A DNA stretch of 39,953 nt from an uncultured Prochlorococcus sp. (lineage in GTDB: Bacteria; Cyanobacteriota; Cyanobacteriia; PCC-6307; Cyanobiaceae): assembly GCA_902624105.1 (NCBI GenBank), contig CACNWH010000011.1, positions 1-39,953 on the forward strand, written 5' to 3'. Shown here piece after piece: positions 28,128 to 36,525 of this stretch. The notes below the pieces were generated by a model that was not told the origin of the DNA, did no database searches, and saw nothing but the letters and a program-made list of their open reading frames with translations. The position numbers and the translations under genes were made by a program. Positions within the stretch are counted from its first letter, which is position 1; every line of letters begins with the position of its first letter.

Positions 28128-29015
28128 GTGAGTTTTTGGAGTTTTTTAAATTTAAAACTTTTACTAGATGTTTTTTTTGCGGCTGGTTTTGGAATTTTGC
28201 TTTTCTCACGAGTCAAAGAGCAAAGAACTTTATGGCTTCTCAGAGGATATTTATTCTTGGTATCTTTAGCTTGGTTTGTCCAGAGATTTGCCTCGCTACC
28301 CTTAACTTCAAAGTTAATTGATGCTTTGGTCATAGCATGTTCCTTATCACTTGCAATTTTGTGGCAAGGAGAACTTAGGAGATTAATGGAATTATTGGGA
28401 ACAGGAAGATTAGCGGTCCTGTTAGGTAATCCTCCGAAGGAATTTAGGGCTAATTCAAATGCAGTAAATCAGCTTGTAGATGCAGCTGGAAAACTTTCTC
28501 AAAATAGGAGAGGAGCTCTTATGGTTGTTGATCTTGGAAGTGATTTAAGACCAGAAGATTTTTTATATTCAGGAATAACAATAGATGCTCAGCTTTCTAC
28601 AGATCTTTTGATAAATTTATTTGCGACAGATACCCCATTACATGATGGTGCAATTTTGGTTAAGGGTAACAAAATTATTTCAGCAGGAGTAATTCTTCCT
28701 TTATCTCGTCAAGGGATAAGTAGATATGGAACGAGGCATTTAGCGGCTTTAGGGATTACTGAACGATTTGATAGATGCATTTGTATTGTAGTCTCAGAAG
28801 AGACAGGAACATTATCACTTGCTAATCAAGGAAAACTTGAAAGACCAATTACAAGTAGTAGATTACAAGAGTTATTGAATGATTTTATTGGAGGATTAAA
28901 GAACCAAACCATTTCAAAATCATCTCCAAATAGAAATGTTTCACTGCCAAACAAGGAGACAATTGATATCATTTCCAGTATTGGTGTAGATAAATCTGTA
29001 AAAAATTCTGATTAA
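28128..29015 (+). CDS. cdaA: diadenylate cyclase, CdaA type (c-di-AMP synthase)
   Basis: 295 residues. Two to three N-terminal membrane helices (about 10-28, 38-52, 62-80) precede a DisA_N/DAC domain at about 95-255. The catalytic motif Asp173-Gly174-Ala175 is intact in PLHDGAILVK. The second motif reads Arg203-His204-Leu205 (GTRHLAALG), where the classical motif is RHR. It joins two ATP into cyclic-di-AMP, a nucleotide that controls K+ and osmotic balance, and in cyanobacteria night survival. The start is GTG 28128, with an overlapping out-of-frame ATGTGA. It precedes uppS by 22 bases. In many Firmicutes cdaA sits beside glmM; here the envelope partners are lysA and uppS. Confidence 0.92.
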   Translation: MSFWSFLNLKLLLDVFFAAGFGILLFSRVKEQRTLWLLRGYLFLVSLAWFVQRFASLPLTSKLIDALVIACSLSLAILWQGELRRLMELLGTGRLAVLLGNPPKEFRANSNAVNQLVDAAGKLSQNRRGALMVVDLGSDLRPEDFLYSGITIDAQLSTDLLINLFATDTPLHDGAILVKGNKIISAGVILPLSRQGISRYGTRHLAALGITERFDRCICIVVSEETGTLSLANQGKLERPITSSRLQELLNDFIGGLKNQTISKSSPNRNVSLPNKETIDIISSIGVDKSVKNSD

Positions 29016-29037
29016 AATCAAACACTAAATATCAATT

Positions 29038-29838
29038 ATGAAATTAAAAAATTCAACAAGTAAAATTAGAGATTTATCTATTGAAATAGATAAACTAAGA
29101 ATGCCACATCATGTGGCTATCATAATGGACGGCAATGGACGATGGGGAGTAAATAAAGGTTTAACAAGATCACATGGCCATAATGAAGGAGTATCAGTTC
29201 TAAAAAATATAATTAAATTTTCCAAAAAGCTTGGTATTAAAATTTTAACCATTTATGCTTTTTCAACTGAGAATTGGATAAGACCTCATGAAGAGGTAAG
29301 TTTTCTGTTAAATTTATTCAAAAAAGTTTTAGATGATGAGATTATTGAATTAAATAAAGAGTTAATAAAAATCAAATTTATTGGCGATTTATCTCCTTTT
29401 TCTGAAGATTTAAGAAAAAAATTTACTGAGGCTGAGAATATTACTAAGAACAATGATGAATTTACTTTAAATGTCTGTGCAAATTATGGAGGGAGGCAGG
29501 AATTAGTAAAAGTTGCGAAAGAATTGGCGATGAGGTCAATCTCTGGAGAAATAAAACCTGACCAAATCAATGAAGAAATGTTCGAATCTCATTTATATAC
29601 TGGTGATTTGCAAGATCCTGATTTGTTAATAAGAACTAGTGGTGAAAAGCGCATAAGTAACTTTTTACTTTGGCAGCTTGCTTACTCTGAAATTTATGTA
29701 ACTGATGTTTTATGGCCTGAATTTAATGAGAATGAATTCTTAAAAGCTATCATTGACTACCAATCAAGAAGTAGGAGATTTGGTGGGATTAAATCAATCT
29801 CAAATCAATCATTAACAAGTTCCATGTCTTTTGGGTAG
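29038..29838 (+). CDS. uppS: cis-prenyltransferase, undecaprenyl diphosphate synthase
   Basis: 266 residues. The catalytic Asp31 lies in IIMDGNGRWG; other conserved blocks are YAFSTENW, the NYGGRQEL segment and RTSGEKRISNFLLWQ with the late Glu-rich part. It makes the C55 undecaprenyl carrier for peptidoglycan and lipopolysaccharide. Start ATG 29038, 22 bases after the diadenylate cyclase and 6 bases before bioB, consistent with one polycistronic message. It complements crtE in the window: cis versus trans polyprenyl chains from the same precursor pool. Confidence 0.97.
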   Translation: MKLKNSTSKIRDLSIEIDKLRMPHHVAIIMDGNGRWGVNKGLTRSHGHNEGVSVLKNIIKFSKKLGIKILTIYAFSTENWIRPHEEVSFLLNLFKKVLDDEIIELNKELIKIKFIGDLSPFSEDLRKKFTEAENITKNNDEFTLNVCANYGGRQELVKVAKELAMRSISGEIKPDQINEEMFESHLYTGDLQDPDLLIRTSGEKRISNFLLWQLAYSEIYVTDVLWPEFNENEFLKAIIDYQSRSRRFGGIKSISNQSLTSSMSFG

Positions 29839-29844
29839 TTCAAA

Positions 29845-30852
29845 ATGATTAATTTAAATCAAGAGTCATCATTAGAGGTGAAATATGATTGGAACAGAGA
29901 AGAGATTCTTGAAATTTTAAATCTACCTCTCATAGATTTAATGTGGAATGCTCAAATAGTTCATCGTAAATTTAATAATTATAGAGTCCAGTTGTCTACA
30001 CTTCTTAGTGTAAAGACTGGAGGATGTACGGAAAATTGTTCATACTGTAGTCAATCTATTTATAGTTCGAGCCAGTTAAAAAGTAATCCTATTCAAGAAG
30101 TAGAATCTGTATTAAAGAAAGCAGAAATAGCTAAGAATCAAGGAGCAGAGAGATTTTGCATGGGTTGGGCTTGGAGAGAAATAAGAGATGGAAGTGCTTT
30201 TAATTCAATGATAGAAATGGTTAAAGGTGTCAGAAATTTAGGCATGGAAGCATGTGTTACTGCAGGAATGCTGAATGATGATCAAGCTTTAAAATTAGCA
30301 GAGGCAGGCTTAACTGCTTACAATCATAACCTTGATACAAGTCCTGAATATTATCAAAATATAATTACCACAAGAACTTATCAAGATAGATTAGATACCC
30401 TTAAGAGAGTAAGAAATGCAGGAATTAATATTTGTTGCGGCGGTATAATTGGGTTAGGGGAATCCAATAAAGATAGAGCTTCATTATTACAAGTGCTTTC
30501 TAATATGAATCCGCATCCAGAGAGTGTTCCAATAAATGCTTTAGTGGCTATTGAGGGTACTAAATTAGAAAACTCTAAAGAGGTTGATTCAATAGAAATG
30601 ATTAGAATGGTTGCCACTTCAAGGATACTTATGCCTAGAAGTAAAGTTCGCTTAAGTGCGGGGAGAGAAAATCTTTCTAAAGAGGCACAAATTATATGTT
30701 TTCAATGTGGAGCAAATTCTATTTTTTACGGTGATGAATTGCTTACTACATCAAATCCTGCTTGTGAAACGGATAGAAAACTTCTAGAAGAAGTAGGAGT
30801 TTCTTTTAATAAAAATTTTGTTTTAGATAAAAAAATACTTTCCTCTAAATGA
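29845..30852 (+). CDS. bioB: biotin synthase (radical SAM)
   Basis: 335 residues. The radical-SAM cluster ligands are Cys61, Cys65 and Cys68 in [13 protein letters not shown], followed by MGWAWRE and the YNHNLDTS motif of the family. It inserts sulfur into dethiobiotin using an auxiliary 2Fe-2S cluster. Start ATG 29845, 6 bases after uppS. Its stop TGA overlaps the ATG of trhO in an ATGA junction at 30849-30852, typical of translational coupling. LipA, the other sulfur-inserting radical SAM enzyme, is encoded close by at 32279-33178. Confidence 0.97.
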   Translation: MINLNQESSLEVKYDWNREEILEILNLPLIDLMWNAQIVHRKFNNYRVQLSTLLSVKTGGCTENCSYCSQSIYSSSQLKSNPIQEVESVLKKAEIAKNQGAERFCMGWAWREIRDGSAFNSMIEMVKGVRNLGMEACVTAGMLNDDQALKLAEAGLTAYNHNLDTSPEYYQNIITTRTYQDRLDTLKRVRNAGINICCGGIIGLGESNKDRASLLQVLSNMNPHPESVPINALVAIEGTKLENSKEVDSIEMIRMVATSRILMPRSKVRLSAGRENLSKEAQIICFQCGANSIFYGDELLTTSNPACETDRKLLEEVGVSFNKNFVLDKKILSSK

Positions 30853-31754
30853 ACGATACTTTTAAAATTGTCTCGCTTTATTGTTTTAGTCCATTCTTAG
30901 AAAAAGAACTATTTAATTTAAGAGACAAATTAGTAAAATTTGAAGATCAAGGACTCACAGGTTTAATAATATTGGCAGAAGAAGGTATTAATGGAACAAT
31001 TTGTGGTAAGGAAAATATAGTTAATATTTTTCATAGAGAATTACGAAATTTTCTAAGAGCTCAAGATTTGAATGAAAAGATTAGTTTTTCAGAAAAGAAA
31101 ATTTTTAAAAAATTAAAAATTAAAATTAAGGCTGAAATTGTAACTATGGGTGTTAATGGTATAAGTCCAGAAAAAAAATCAGGTATTTATGTTGATTATG
31201 AACAGTGGAATAATTTACTAACTAACGAGAATACAATTGTAATTGATACTAGAAATCATTATGAAGTTTCACTAGGTAGTTTTGAAAATGCAATAAATCC
31301 AAACTTAAAAAACTTCAGAGAATTTCCTGATTGGCTTGATAAGAATCTAAAAAAAATTACTAATGATAACGAAGATATTAATATTGCAATGTTTTGCACA
31401 GGTGGGATAAGATGTGAAAAGGCAACATCATTACTTCTAGAGAAAGGTTATCAAAACACATATCATCTTAAGGGAGGTATCCTTAAATATCTTGAGAATG
31501 TTCCTTCAAATAGAAATAAATATAAAGGTGAATGTTATGTGTTTGATGAAAGAGTCTCCTTGGATAATAATTTAAAAAAGGGTTCTTATTCAATTTGCCA
31601 TGCATGTGGTATGCCGCTATCAGCAGAAGATAAGAAAAAGCTTCATTATATAGAGGGTGTTCAATGCCATTACTGTATAGAAAAATTTACAGATGCTGAT
31701 AGGGCAAGGTTCGCTGAGAGACAAAAGCAAATTGAAGATAAAATAGAAAAATAA
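30849..31754 (+). CDS. trhO: tRNA U34 hydroxylase TrhO (rhodanese-domain protein, YceA/UPF0176)
   Basis: 301 residues. The N-terminal acylphosphatase-like domain contains [13 protein letters not shown]. The central rhodanese domain (about 115-210) has the active loop Cys183-TGGIR-Cys189. A C-terminal Cys-rich motif ([10 protein letters not shown] ... VQCHYC) gives two Cys pairs that could bind a metal. TrhO uses O2 to hydroxylate uridine 34 of certain tRNAs on the way to methoxy- or carboxymethoxy-uridine, widening wobble decoding. It overlaps bioB by 4 bases. Codon use is as AT-rich as its neighbours. In older annotation it is called rhodanese-like or UPF0176. Confidence 0.92.
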   Translation: MNDTFKIVSLYCFSPFLEKELFNLRDKLVKFEDQGLTGLIILAEEGINGTICGKENIVNIFHRELRNFLRAQDLNEKISFSEKKIFKKLKIKIKAEIVTMGVNGISPEKKSGIYVDYEQWNNLLTNENTIVIDTRNHYEVSLGSFENAINPNLKNFREFPDWLDKNLKKITNDNEDINIAMFCTGGIRCEKATSLLLEKGYQNTYHLKGGILKYLENVPSNRNKYKGECYVFDERVSLDNNLKKGSYSICHACGMPLSAEDKKKLHYIEGVQCHYCIEKFTDADRARFAERQKQIEDKIEK

Positions 31755-31781
31755 AATTATGATTAAGAGAGATTGTTATTT

Positions 31782-32291
31782 ATGGATATAAATCAATTAC
31801 AAAGAATTGCAGATTCAAAAAATTTAACAATAAAAATTCAAGTTAGAGAAGTTTTTGGGTTAAATATTTTTAGAATTATTATCGCTCAGGTAAATAATAA
31901 TTCTGTAAAAATTTGGGGAGAAGTTAAAGGTTGGACATTACCTGTTAGAGGTGGACTTCAACTTGATACACTTAGAATCCTAAATGGTTCACCAAAATTT
32001 GTTTCAGAATTAATTTGGGCAACTACGATGGCATGGGCTTTAGAAATGACCAAATGTAAATTTGCAAGATTGTTAGCTATTTATGATTCTGAAGGATACA
32101 GTAAAAAACTTGTTAGGTATTTTAGATTAATTGGCTTTACTTCTATTAAAGAAGTAGGTTCCTCTCCTTCAGATCTTTTTTTAAGACTAATATGGGGAGG
32201 TGCGGGTACTTTAATGAAAGGAGATTGTTCAGAAATACTACAAAAGTTAGAAAAAAAATTACTTAAAGAAGATTTAATTTATCCTGCATGA
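31782..32291 (+). CDS. conserved hypothetical protein
   Basis: About 169 residues from ATG 31782. A TTG at 31773 lies in frame, but an AGAGAG sequence is better placed for the ATG. The protein is soluble, with no signal peptide. It has blocks such as WGEVKGWTLPVRGG, ATTMAWALEMTKC and RLLAIYDSEGYSKKLVRYFRLIGF; the last resembles the region of GNAT proteins near acetyl-CoA binding, but motif A is not clear. It follows trhO by 27 bases and overlaps the 3' end of convergent lipA by 13 bases. Probably a cyanobacterial family of unknown function. Confidence 0.78.
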   Translation: MDINQLQRIADSKNLTIKIQVREVFGLNIFRIIIAQVNNNSVKIWGEVKGWTLPVRGGLQLDTLRILNGSPKFVSELIWATTMAWALEMTKCKFARLLAIYDSEGYSKKLVRYFRLIGFTSIKEVGSSPSDLFLRLIWGGAGTLMKGDCSEILQKLEKKLLKEDLIYPA

Positions 32292-33178
32292 TAACTACTC
32301 CTAATTAAAGGACCACATGACACTTTTTTAAAACCTAAATCCTTTGAAAATTTTTCAATATATTCAAATTCTTTAGGTTCCCAATATTTCTTTACAGGCA
32401 AATGTTTTAAAGAAGGTCTTAAATACTGACCAATTGTAATTTGATTACAGTCAACTGCCTTTAGGTCTAAGATGGTATTTTTTATTTCTTCTAAATTTTC
32501 TCCTAAACCGAGCATAATTCCTGACTTAGTTTCAATATTTGGATAGATATTTTTTGCTATTTTTAGCAAATTTATTGAACTTTTGTAATTTGCTCCTCTT
32601 CTCACTTCTCTCTGTAGTCTTTCTACGGTCTCAAGATTATGGTTAAAGCATACTGGTTTTTTATCAAGAATTTTTTTTACTCGCTGTCTCTGAAGTTCTT
32701 CTCTTTCCTCCAAATTCTTTCCGCCACCCCATAAATCTGGTGTTAAAACTTCAATTTTGATTCGAGGATCTATTTTTCTAATTTCATCAATTGTAGAGGT
32801 AAATAAAATTGCACCATGATCACGTAAATCATCTCTTGCGACTGATGTAAGTACAACATATTTTAAATTTAAATGACCTACAGCTTGTGCAACTTTTTTA
32901 CTTTCTAATTGGTCGAGTTCTGTCGGCTTGCCTTTATTTACTTGGCAAAAGGCACAAGCTCTTGAACAGATTGAACCTCCTAATAAAAAAGTAGCGGTTC
33001 CTGATGCATAGCATTCAGCTCTATTTGGACATCTGCCTTCTTCACAAATGGTGTGAATATTAGATTTTTTTATAAGTGTTTGAATTCTCTCGAATTCAGA
33101 AGCTCTACTTATAGGAAACTTTATCCAAGGAGGAAGTCTTAAAAGATTATCTGTTTTAGTGAAATTAAAGGATTTCAT
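32279..33178 (-). CDS. lipA: lipoyl synthase (radical SAM)
   Basis: 299 residues. The auxiliary 4Fe-4S cluster is bound by Cys45, Cys50 and Cys56 (CEEGRCPNRAEC), the radical-SAM cluster by Cys71, Cys75 and Cys78 (CSRACAFC), and the C-terminal RSSY motif supplies the Ser ligand. It inserts two sulfurs into the octanoyl chain of pyruvate dehydrogenase E2 or glycine cleavage H protein. Start ATG 33178, 2 bases after the recR stop, which suggests co-transcription with recR. Many cyanobacteria carry two LipA copies; which one this is cannot be told here. Confidence 0.96.
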   Translation of the reverse strand: MKSFNFTKTDNLLRLPPWIKFPISRASEFERIQTLIKKSNIHTICEEGRCPNRAECYASGTATFLLGGSICSRACAFCQVNKGKPTELDQLESKKVAQAVGHLNLKYVVLTSVARDDLRDHGAILFTSTIDEIRKIDPRIKIEVLTPDLWGGGKNLEEREELQRQRVKKILDKKPVCFNHNLETVERLQREVRRGANYKSSINLLKIAKNIYPNIETKSGIMLGLGENLEEIKNTILDLKAVDCNQITIGQYLRPSLKHLPVKKYWEPKEFEYIEKFSKDLGFKKVSCGPLIRSSYHAG

Positions 33179-33180
33179 AT

Positions 33181-33780
33181 CTAAAGAATATCTCTTCTTC
33201 CTTCAAGTGCACGAGCAAGTGTGACTTCATCAACATACTCTAATTCACTACCCATTGGCAGCCCGTAAGCAATCCTAGTGACCTTAGTAAATGGAGTTAA
33301 TAATTTTGCGATATAAAGACTTGTTGTATCTCCCTCTACATTTGGAGTTAATGCCAATATTATTTCCTTGATTTCATTTTTACTAACTCTTTCTACTAAA
33401 CTTTTTATTTCAAGTAGCTCTGGCCCAATTGAATCCATTGGGGATATTAGTCCACCGATTACATGATAAATTCCTTTAAATTCTCTTGCTCTTTCTAAGG
33501 CTAATAAATCTCTGGTCTCTGCTACAACGCAAATTACTTTATGATTCCGATCTGGATTTTTACATATTTCACATTCCGTTTCAGAAGTCAGATTAAAACA
33601 TTTTTTGCAGTGTCCTACATTATTATGAGCTTCTAAAAGTGCTTTAGAAAAGTCCTTTATAGTCTGCTCAGGCTGTTTTAAAATATAAAGGGCTAATCTT
33701 TGTGCAGTTCTTGGCCCTATCCCTGGAAATTTCTCGAAGTGCGCTATTAATTTTGCAAGAGGTTTAGTAAAAGTTATCAA
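33181..33780 (-). CDS. recR: recombination mediator RecR
   Basis: 199 residues, usual length. The N-terminal helix-hairpin-helix ([18 protein letters not shown]) is followed by a four-Cys zinc finger (Cys58, Cys61, Cys70, Cys73) and the Toprim domain with [14 protein letters not shown] and [12 protein letters not shown]. RecR works with RecO (and RecF) to load RecA on single-stranded gaps. The start is TTG 33780, which gives the right N-terminal length. It directly precedes lipA. Confidence 0.95.
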   Translation of the reverse strand: MITFTKPLAKLIAHFEKFPGIGPRTAQRLALYILKQPEQTIKDFSKALLEAHNNVGHCKKCFNLTSETECEICKNPDRNHKVICVVAETRDLLALERAREFKGIYHVIGGLISPMDSIGPELLEIKSLVERVSKNEIKEIILALTPNVEGDTTSLYIAKLLTPFTKVTRIAYGLPMGSELEYVDEVTLARALEGRRDIL

Positions 33781-33889
33781 AATTAAATATTTTCTAAGAA
33801 TAATCTAGGCAAATAATTAAAAATTGGCTCTATTTGTTTGCTTTTAATGTCTTATGATAGTTAAGGCTATAAAATTTTATTACTGGAAA

Positions 33890-34438
33890 ATGAAAAAAAA
33901 TCTCTTTAAAAATTTTTTAATTTTATCTATATGCTTTTTTCTGAGTGCTTGCGGTAGTGGATTAAGTGCTGGACTAGAAGCTTATCAAAGTCCTGATGGA
34001 AGGTATGGATTTTTCTACCCAACAGGATGGACTAGAGTTAAGGTAGATGGTGGGCCAGAGATTATTTATCATGATTTAATCAATAGTAATGAGACTTTAA
34101 GCCTTGTAGTCTCTGATGTAAATAAAGATGTTGAGTTAGATCAACTTGGGACTCCATCTGAAGTTGGTCAAACTTTAATTGATAAAGTCATAGCTCCTGA
34201 AGGATCAGGTAGATCTGTAAAATTGTTAAACGCAAATCAAAGAGAAGATGAAAAACATGTATTTTATGATTTGGAATATGAGCTAAATCTAAACGAACAA
34301 GATAGACATGAACTTGCAACAGTTGTTATTGATAGAGGAAGTTTATATACATTTGCAGTTGGTACAAATCAGGAAAGATGGAATAAAGTTGAAAAAATGT
34401 TTAAGAACGTAATTGAATCTTTTAACTTTTTAATATAA
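33890..34438 (+). CDS. CyanoP/PsbP-like lipoprotein
   Basis: About 182 residues from ATG 33890. An ATG at 33854 would add 12 residues in front of the signal peptide and is less likely. The signal sequence is a lipoprotein type: basic start KKNLFKNF, core LILSICFFLS and lipobox LSAC, so the mature protein begins at Cys. The rest (YQSPDGRYGFFYPTGWTRV, then VVIDRGSLYTFAVGTNQERW) matches the PsbP/Mog1-like fold. CyanoP is a lumenal thylakoid lipoprotein involved in photosystem II assembly. Divergent from recR and convergent with the ABC gene (5 bases). PsbP-like paralogues exist, so psbP-family is safer than a definite gene symbol. Confidence 0.88.
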   Translation: MKKNLFKNFLILSICFFLSACGSGLSAGLEAYQSPDGRYGFFYPTGWTRVKVDGGPEIIYHDLINSNETLSLVVSDVNKDVELDQLGTPSEVGQTLIDKVIAPEGSGRSVKLLNANQREDEKHVFYDLEYELNLNEQDRHELATVVIDRGSLYTFAVGTNQERWNKVEKMFKNVIESFNFLI

Positions 34439-34443
34439 AAATA

Positions 34444-36222
34444 TTAAATTCCTACTTGTACATTCCATAAATCTGCATAAATGCCTCCTTTTTCTAATAA
34501 TTGTTGATGTTTCCCTTTTTCAATTATTTTTCCCTTATCCATAACAATAATATTATCTGCCTTTTTTATTGTGCTTAATCTATGAGCAATAACGATTGTG
34601 GTTTTTTCTAGAGTCAATTTAGCGAGAGATTTTTGAATTAAAACTTCAGTTTCATTATCTACAGATGCTGTTGCCTCATCAAGAATCAATACTGGAGCAT
34701 CTTTTAAAATAGCTCTAGCTAAAGCAATTCTTTGTCTTTGACCTCCTGATAGGATTTGTCCTCTTTCACCTACTATTGTTTTATATCCTCTCGGCAATTT
34801 TGTTATAAAATCATGAGCCTCTGCAATCTTCGCAGCATTCTTAATTTCTGCAAAGTTTGATGAGTTTGATCCATAGGAAATATTCTCTAAAACAGTCCCA
34901 TCAAATAAATAGGTTTCTTGACTAACTAAGGAAAAACATTTTCTTAATTCTTTTAGATTGATTTCTTGAATGGGCAGTCCATCAATGGATATTGTTCCTT
35001 GAGTACTATCGTAATCATAAATTCTTAGAAGTAATTTTATTAATGTACTTTTTCCTGAACCTGTTAACCCCACAATACCTATTGTCTTTTTTGCTGGTAT
35101 TTTGAAATTAATACCTGAGATAGTTGAATCTCTCTCGGGATAATTAAAATAGATATTTTTAAATATTATTTCACCTTTAACTCTTTTTAAATTTATTTTT
35201 TTATTACCATCTTTAATTTCTATTGGAGTATCTATTAAATCGATAACTCTATTTATTGATGCAAGTGATCTTTGGAAATCATCTAACACATGTCCAAGTG
35301 TAGTTAAAGGCCATAAAAGTCTTTGAGTTATAAAAACTAGAAAACTATAAGTTCCTACATTTAGTGTTTTATTCCATACTTGAAATCCACCAATCAATAA
35401 TATAGAAATAAATGCAAACAAAATTGCAAATCTTATTAAAGGGATAAAAGCTGAAGATAGTTTAATAGCAGATTTATTACTCTTTTGATAAATTAAACTT
35501 TCTTTTTTTAACCTTTTTAATTCCCATCTCTCAGTTGTAAAACTTTTAATAGTGAGTATTCCCCCTAAATTATTATTTAGTCTTGAAGCTAATAATCCTG
35601 CTTTAGATCTTACATCTCTGTATTTAGGAGCAAGTTTTTTTTGAAAATTTATGGAGCCCCAAAATATTAAGGGGATTGGTAAAAAAGCGAAAATAGCGAT
35701 ATTTGGAGCGACCCATAGCATTGCTCCTCCAATTATTATTACTGATACAAATAATTGGATAATTTCGTTAGCACCATGATCTAAAAATCTTTCAAGTTGA
35801 TTTATATCATCATTTAAGATTGAAAGTAATCTACCCGTATTATCTTTATCAAAAAATTGCATATCTAATTTTTGAATATGTTCATAGGCTTTTATTCTTA
35901 ATTTATGTTGGGAAATTTGAGCAAGATTTCTCCATAAGACCGAATATAAATATTGGAAAACGGATTCTGCACTCCAAATTAAACCTGACAAAATAGATAA
36001 AATAATTAACTGAATTGGTACTTCATTGAATCCCAAATTTGAGATCCACGAATTTTCCTCCTTTACAACTATGTCCACTGCAAGTCCAATAATTACTGGT
36101 GGAGCCAAGTCAAGAATTCTATTAATTATTGAACTACAAAAAGCAAAAAATATTAGATTTCTTTCTTTTGACAAATTTAAATATAACCTTACAATTGGAT
36201 TTTGATTTTTTAACTTGCTCAT
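34444..36222 (-). CDS. ABC-type exporter, fused membrane and ATPase domains (MsbA/multidrug type)
   Basis: 592 residues. A six-helix transmembrane domain (about 20-310) is followed by the nucleotide-binding domain: Walker A GLTGSGKST, Q-loop VSQETYLFDG, signature LSGGQRQRIA, Walker B VLILDEATAS and the H-loop IVIAHRLSTI. It should work as a homodimer or with a similar half-transporter, exporting a lipid or hydrophobic compound with ATP. Cyanobacteria have several such half-exporters and the substrate is not readable here. Start ATG 36222, 28 bases after the small exported protein. Confidence 0.95.
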   Translation of the reverse strand: MSKLKNQNPIVRLYLNLSKERNLIFFAFCSSIINRILDLAPPVIIGLAVDIVVKEENSWISNLGFNEVPIQLIILSILSGLIWSAESVFQYLYSVLWRNLAQISQHKLRIKAYEHIQKLDMQFFDKDNTGRLLSILNDDINQLERFLDHGANEIIQLFVSVIIIGGAMLWVAPNIAIFAFLPIPLIFWGSINFQKKLAPKYRDVRSKAGLLASRLNNNLGGILTIKSFTTERWELKRLKKESLIYQKSNKSAIKLSSAFIPLIRFAILFAFISILLIGGFQVWNKTLNVGTYSFLVFITQRLLWPLTTLGHVLDDFQRSLASINRVIDLIDTPIEIKDGNKKINLKRVKGEIIFKNIYFNYPERDSTISGINFKIPAKKTIGIVGLTGSGKSTLIKLLLRIYDYDSTQGTISIDGLPIQEINLKELRKCFSLVSQETYLFDGTVLENISYGSNSSNFAEIKNAAKIAEAHDFITKLPRGYKTIVGERGQILSGGQRQRIALARAILKDAPVLILDEATASVDNETEVLIQKSLAKLTLEKTTIVIAHRLSTIKKADNIIVMDKGKIIEKGKHQQLLEKGGIYADLWNVQVGI

Positions 36223-36250
36223 AAAAAATTTTTAATCATTCAATTATAAA

Positions 36251-36523
36251 TTAAATTTTTTTAAATTTTTTTAATTTACATTTAGAAATTGATTCTTGAT
36301 GAGTAAAATTTTTTGATATATTTTTCAAATAACAATTACAAACATCTTCACCAATACTTTCTTCATATTTAAAGTTATTCTTCTTAAATTCTGATTTTAC
36401 GCTTTCTTTACAAAACATTTTTATGATTGAATCTTTTTTGATTTCGGATAGTAAATTATCGGCGTAAATTATATTTATTAAAAGTATTAAAGGCGTTATT
36501 TTTGTTAATTGAATAAATTTCAT
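36251..36523 (-). CDS. small exported four-Cys protein, unknown
   Basis: 90 residues. Residues 1-22 resemble a signal peptide (KFIQLTKITPLILLINIIYA), with likely cleavage near YADN. The mature part has four Cys: one in MFCKES, two in VCNCYLKN and one in SKCKLKK, which could form two disulfides, and it ends in a basic tail KKFKKI. The central pattern (C...C-x-C-Y...HQESISKC) recalls other small Prochlorococcus exported proteins, but I know no function. It is only 2 bases after deaD and 28 before the ABC exporter, on the same strand, so it probably shares their transcript. Confidence 0.72.
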   Translation of the reverse strand: MKFIQLTKITPLILLINIIYADNLLSEIKKDSIIKMFCKESVKSEFKKNNFKYEESIGEDVCNCYLKNISKNFTHQESISKCKLKKFKKI

Positions 36524-36525
36524 TA

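Noticed and set aside
33854-33889. Upstream ATG for the CyanoP-like lipoprotein
   Set aside because: It would place 12 unusual residues before a textbook lipoprotein signal peptide that begins at the ATG at 33890.
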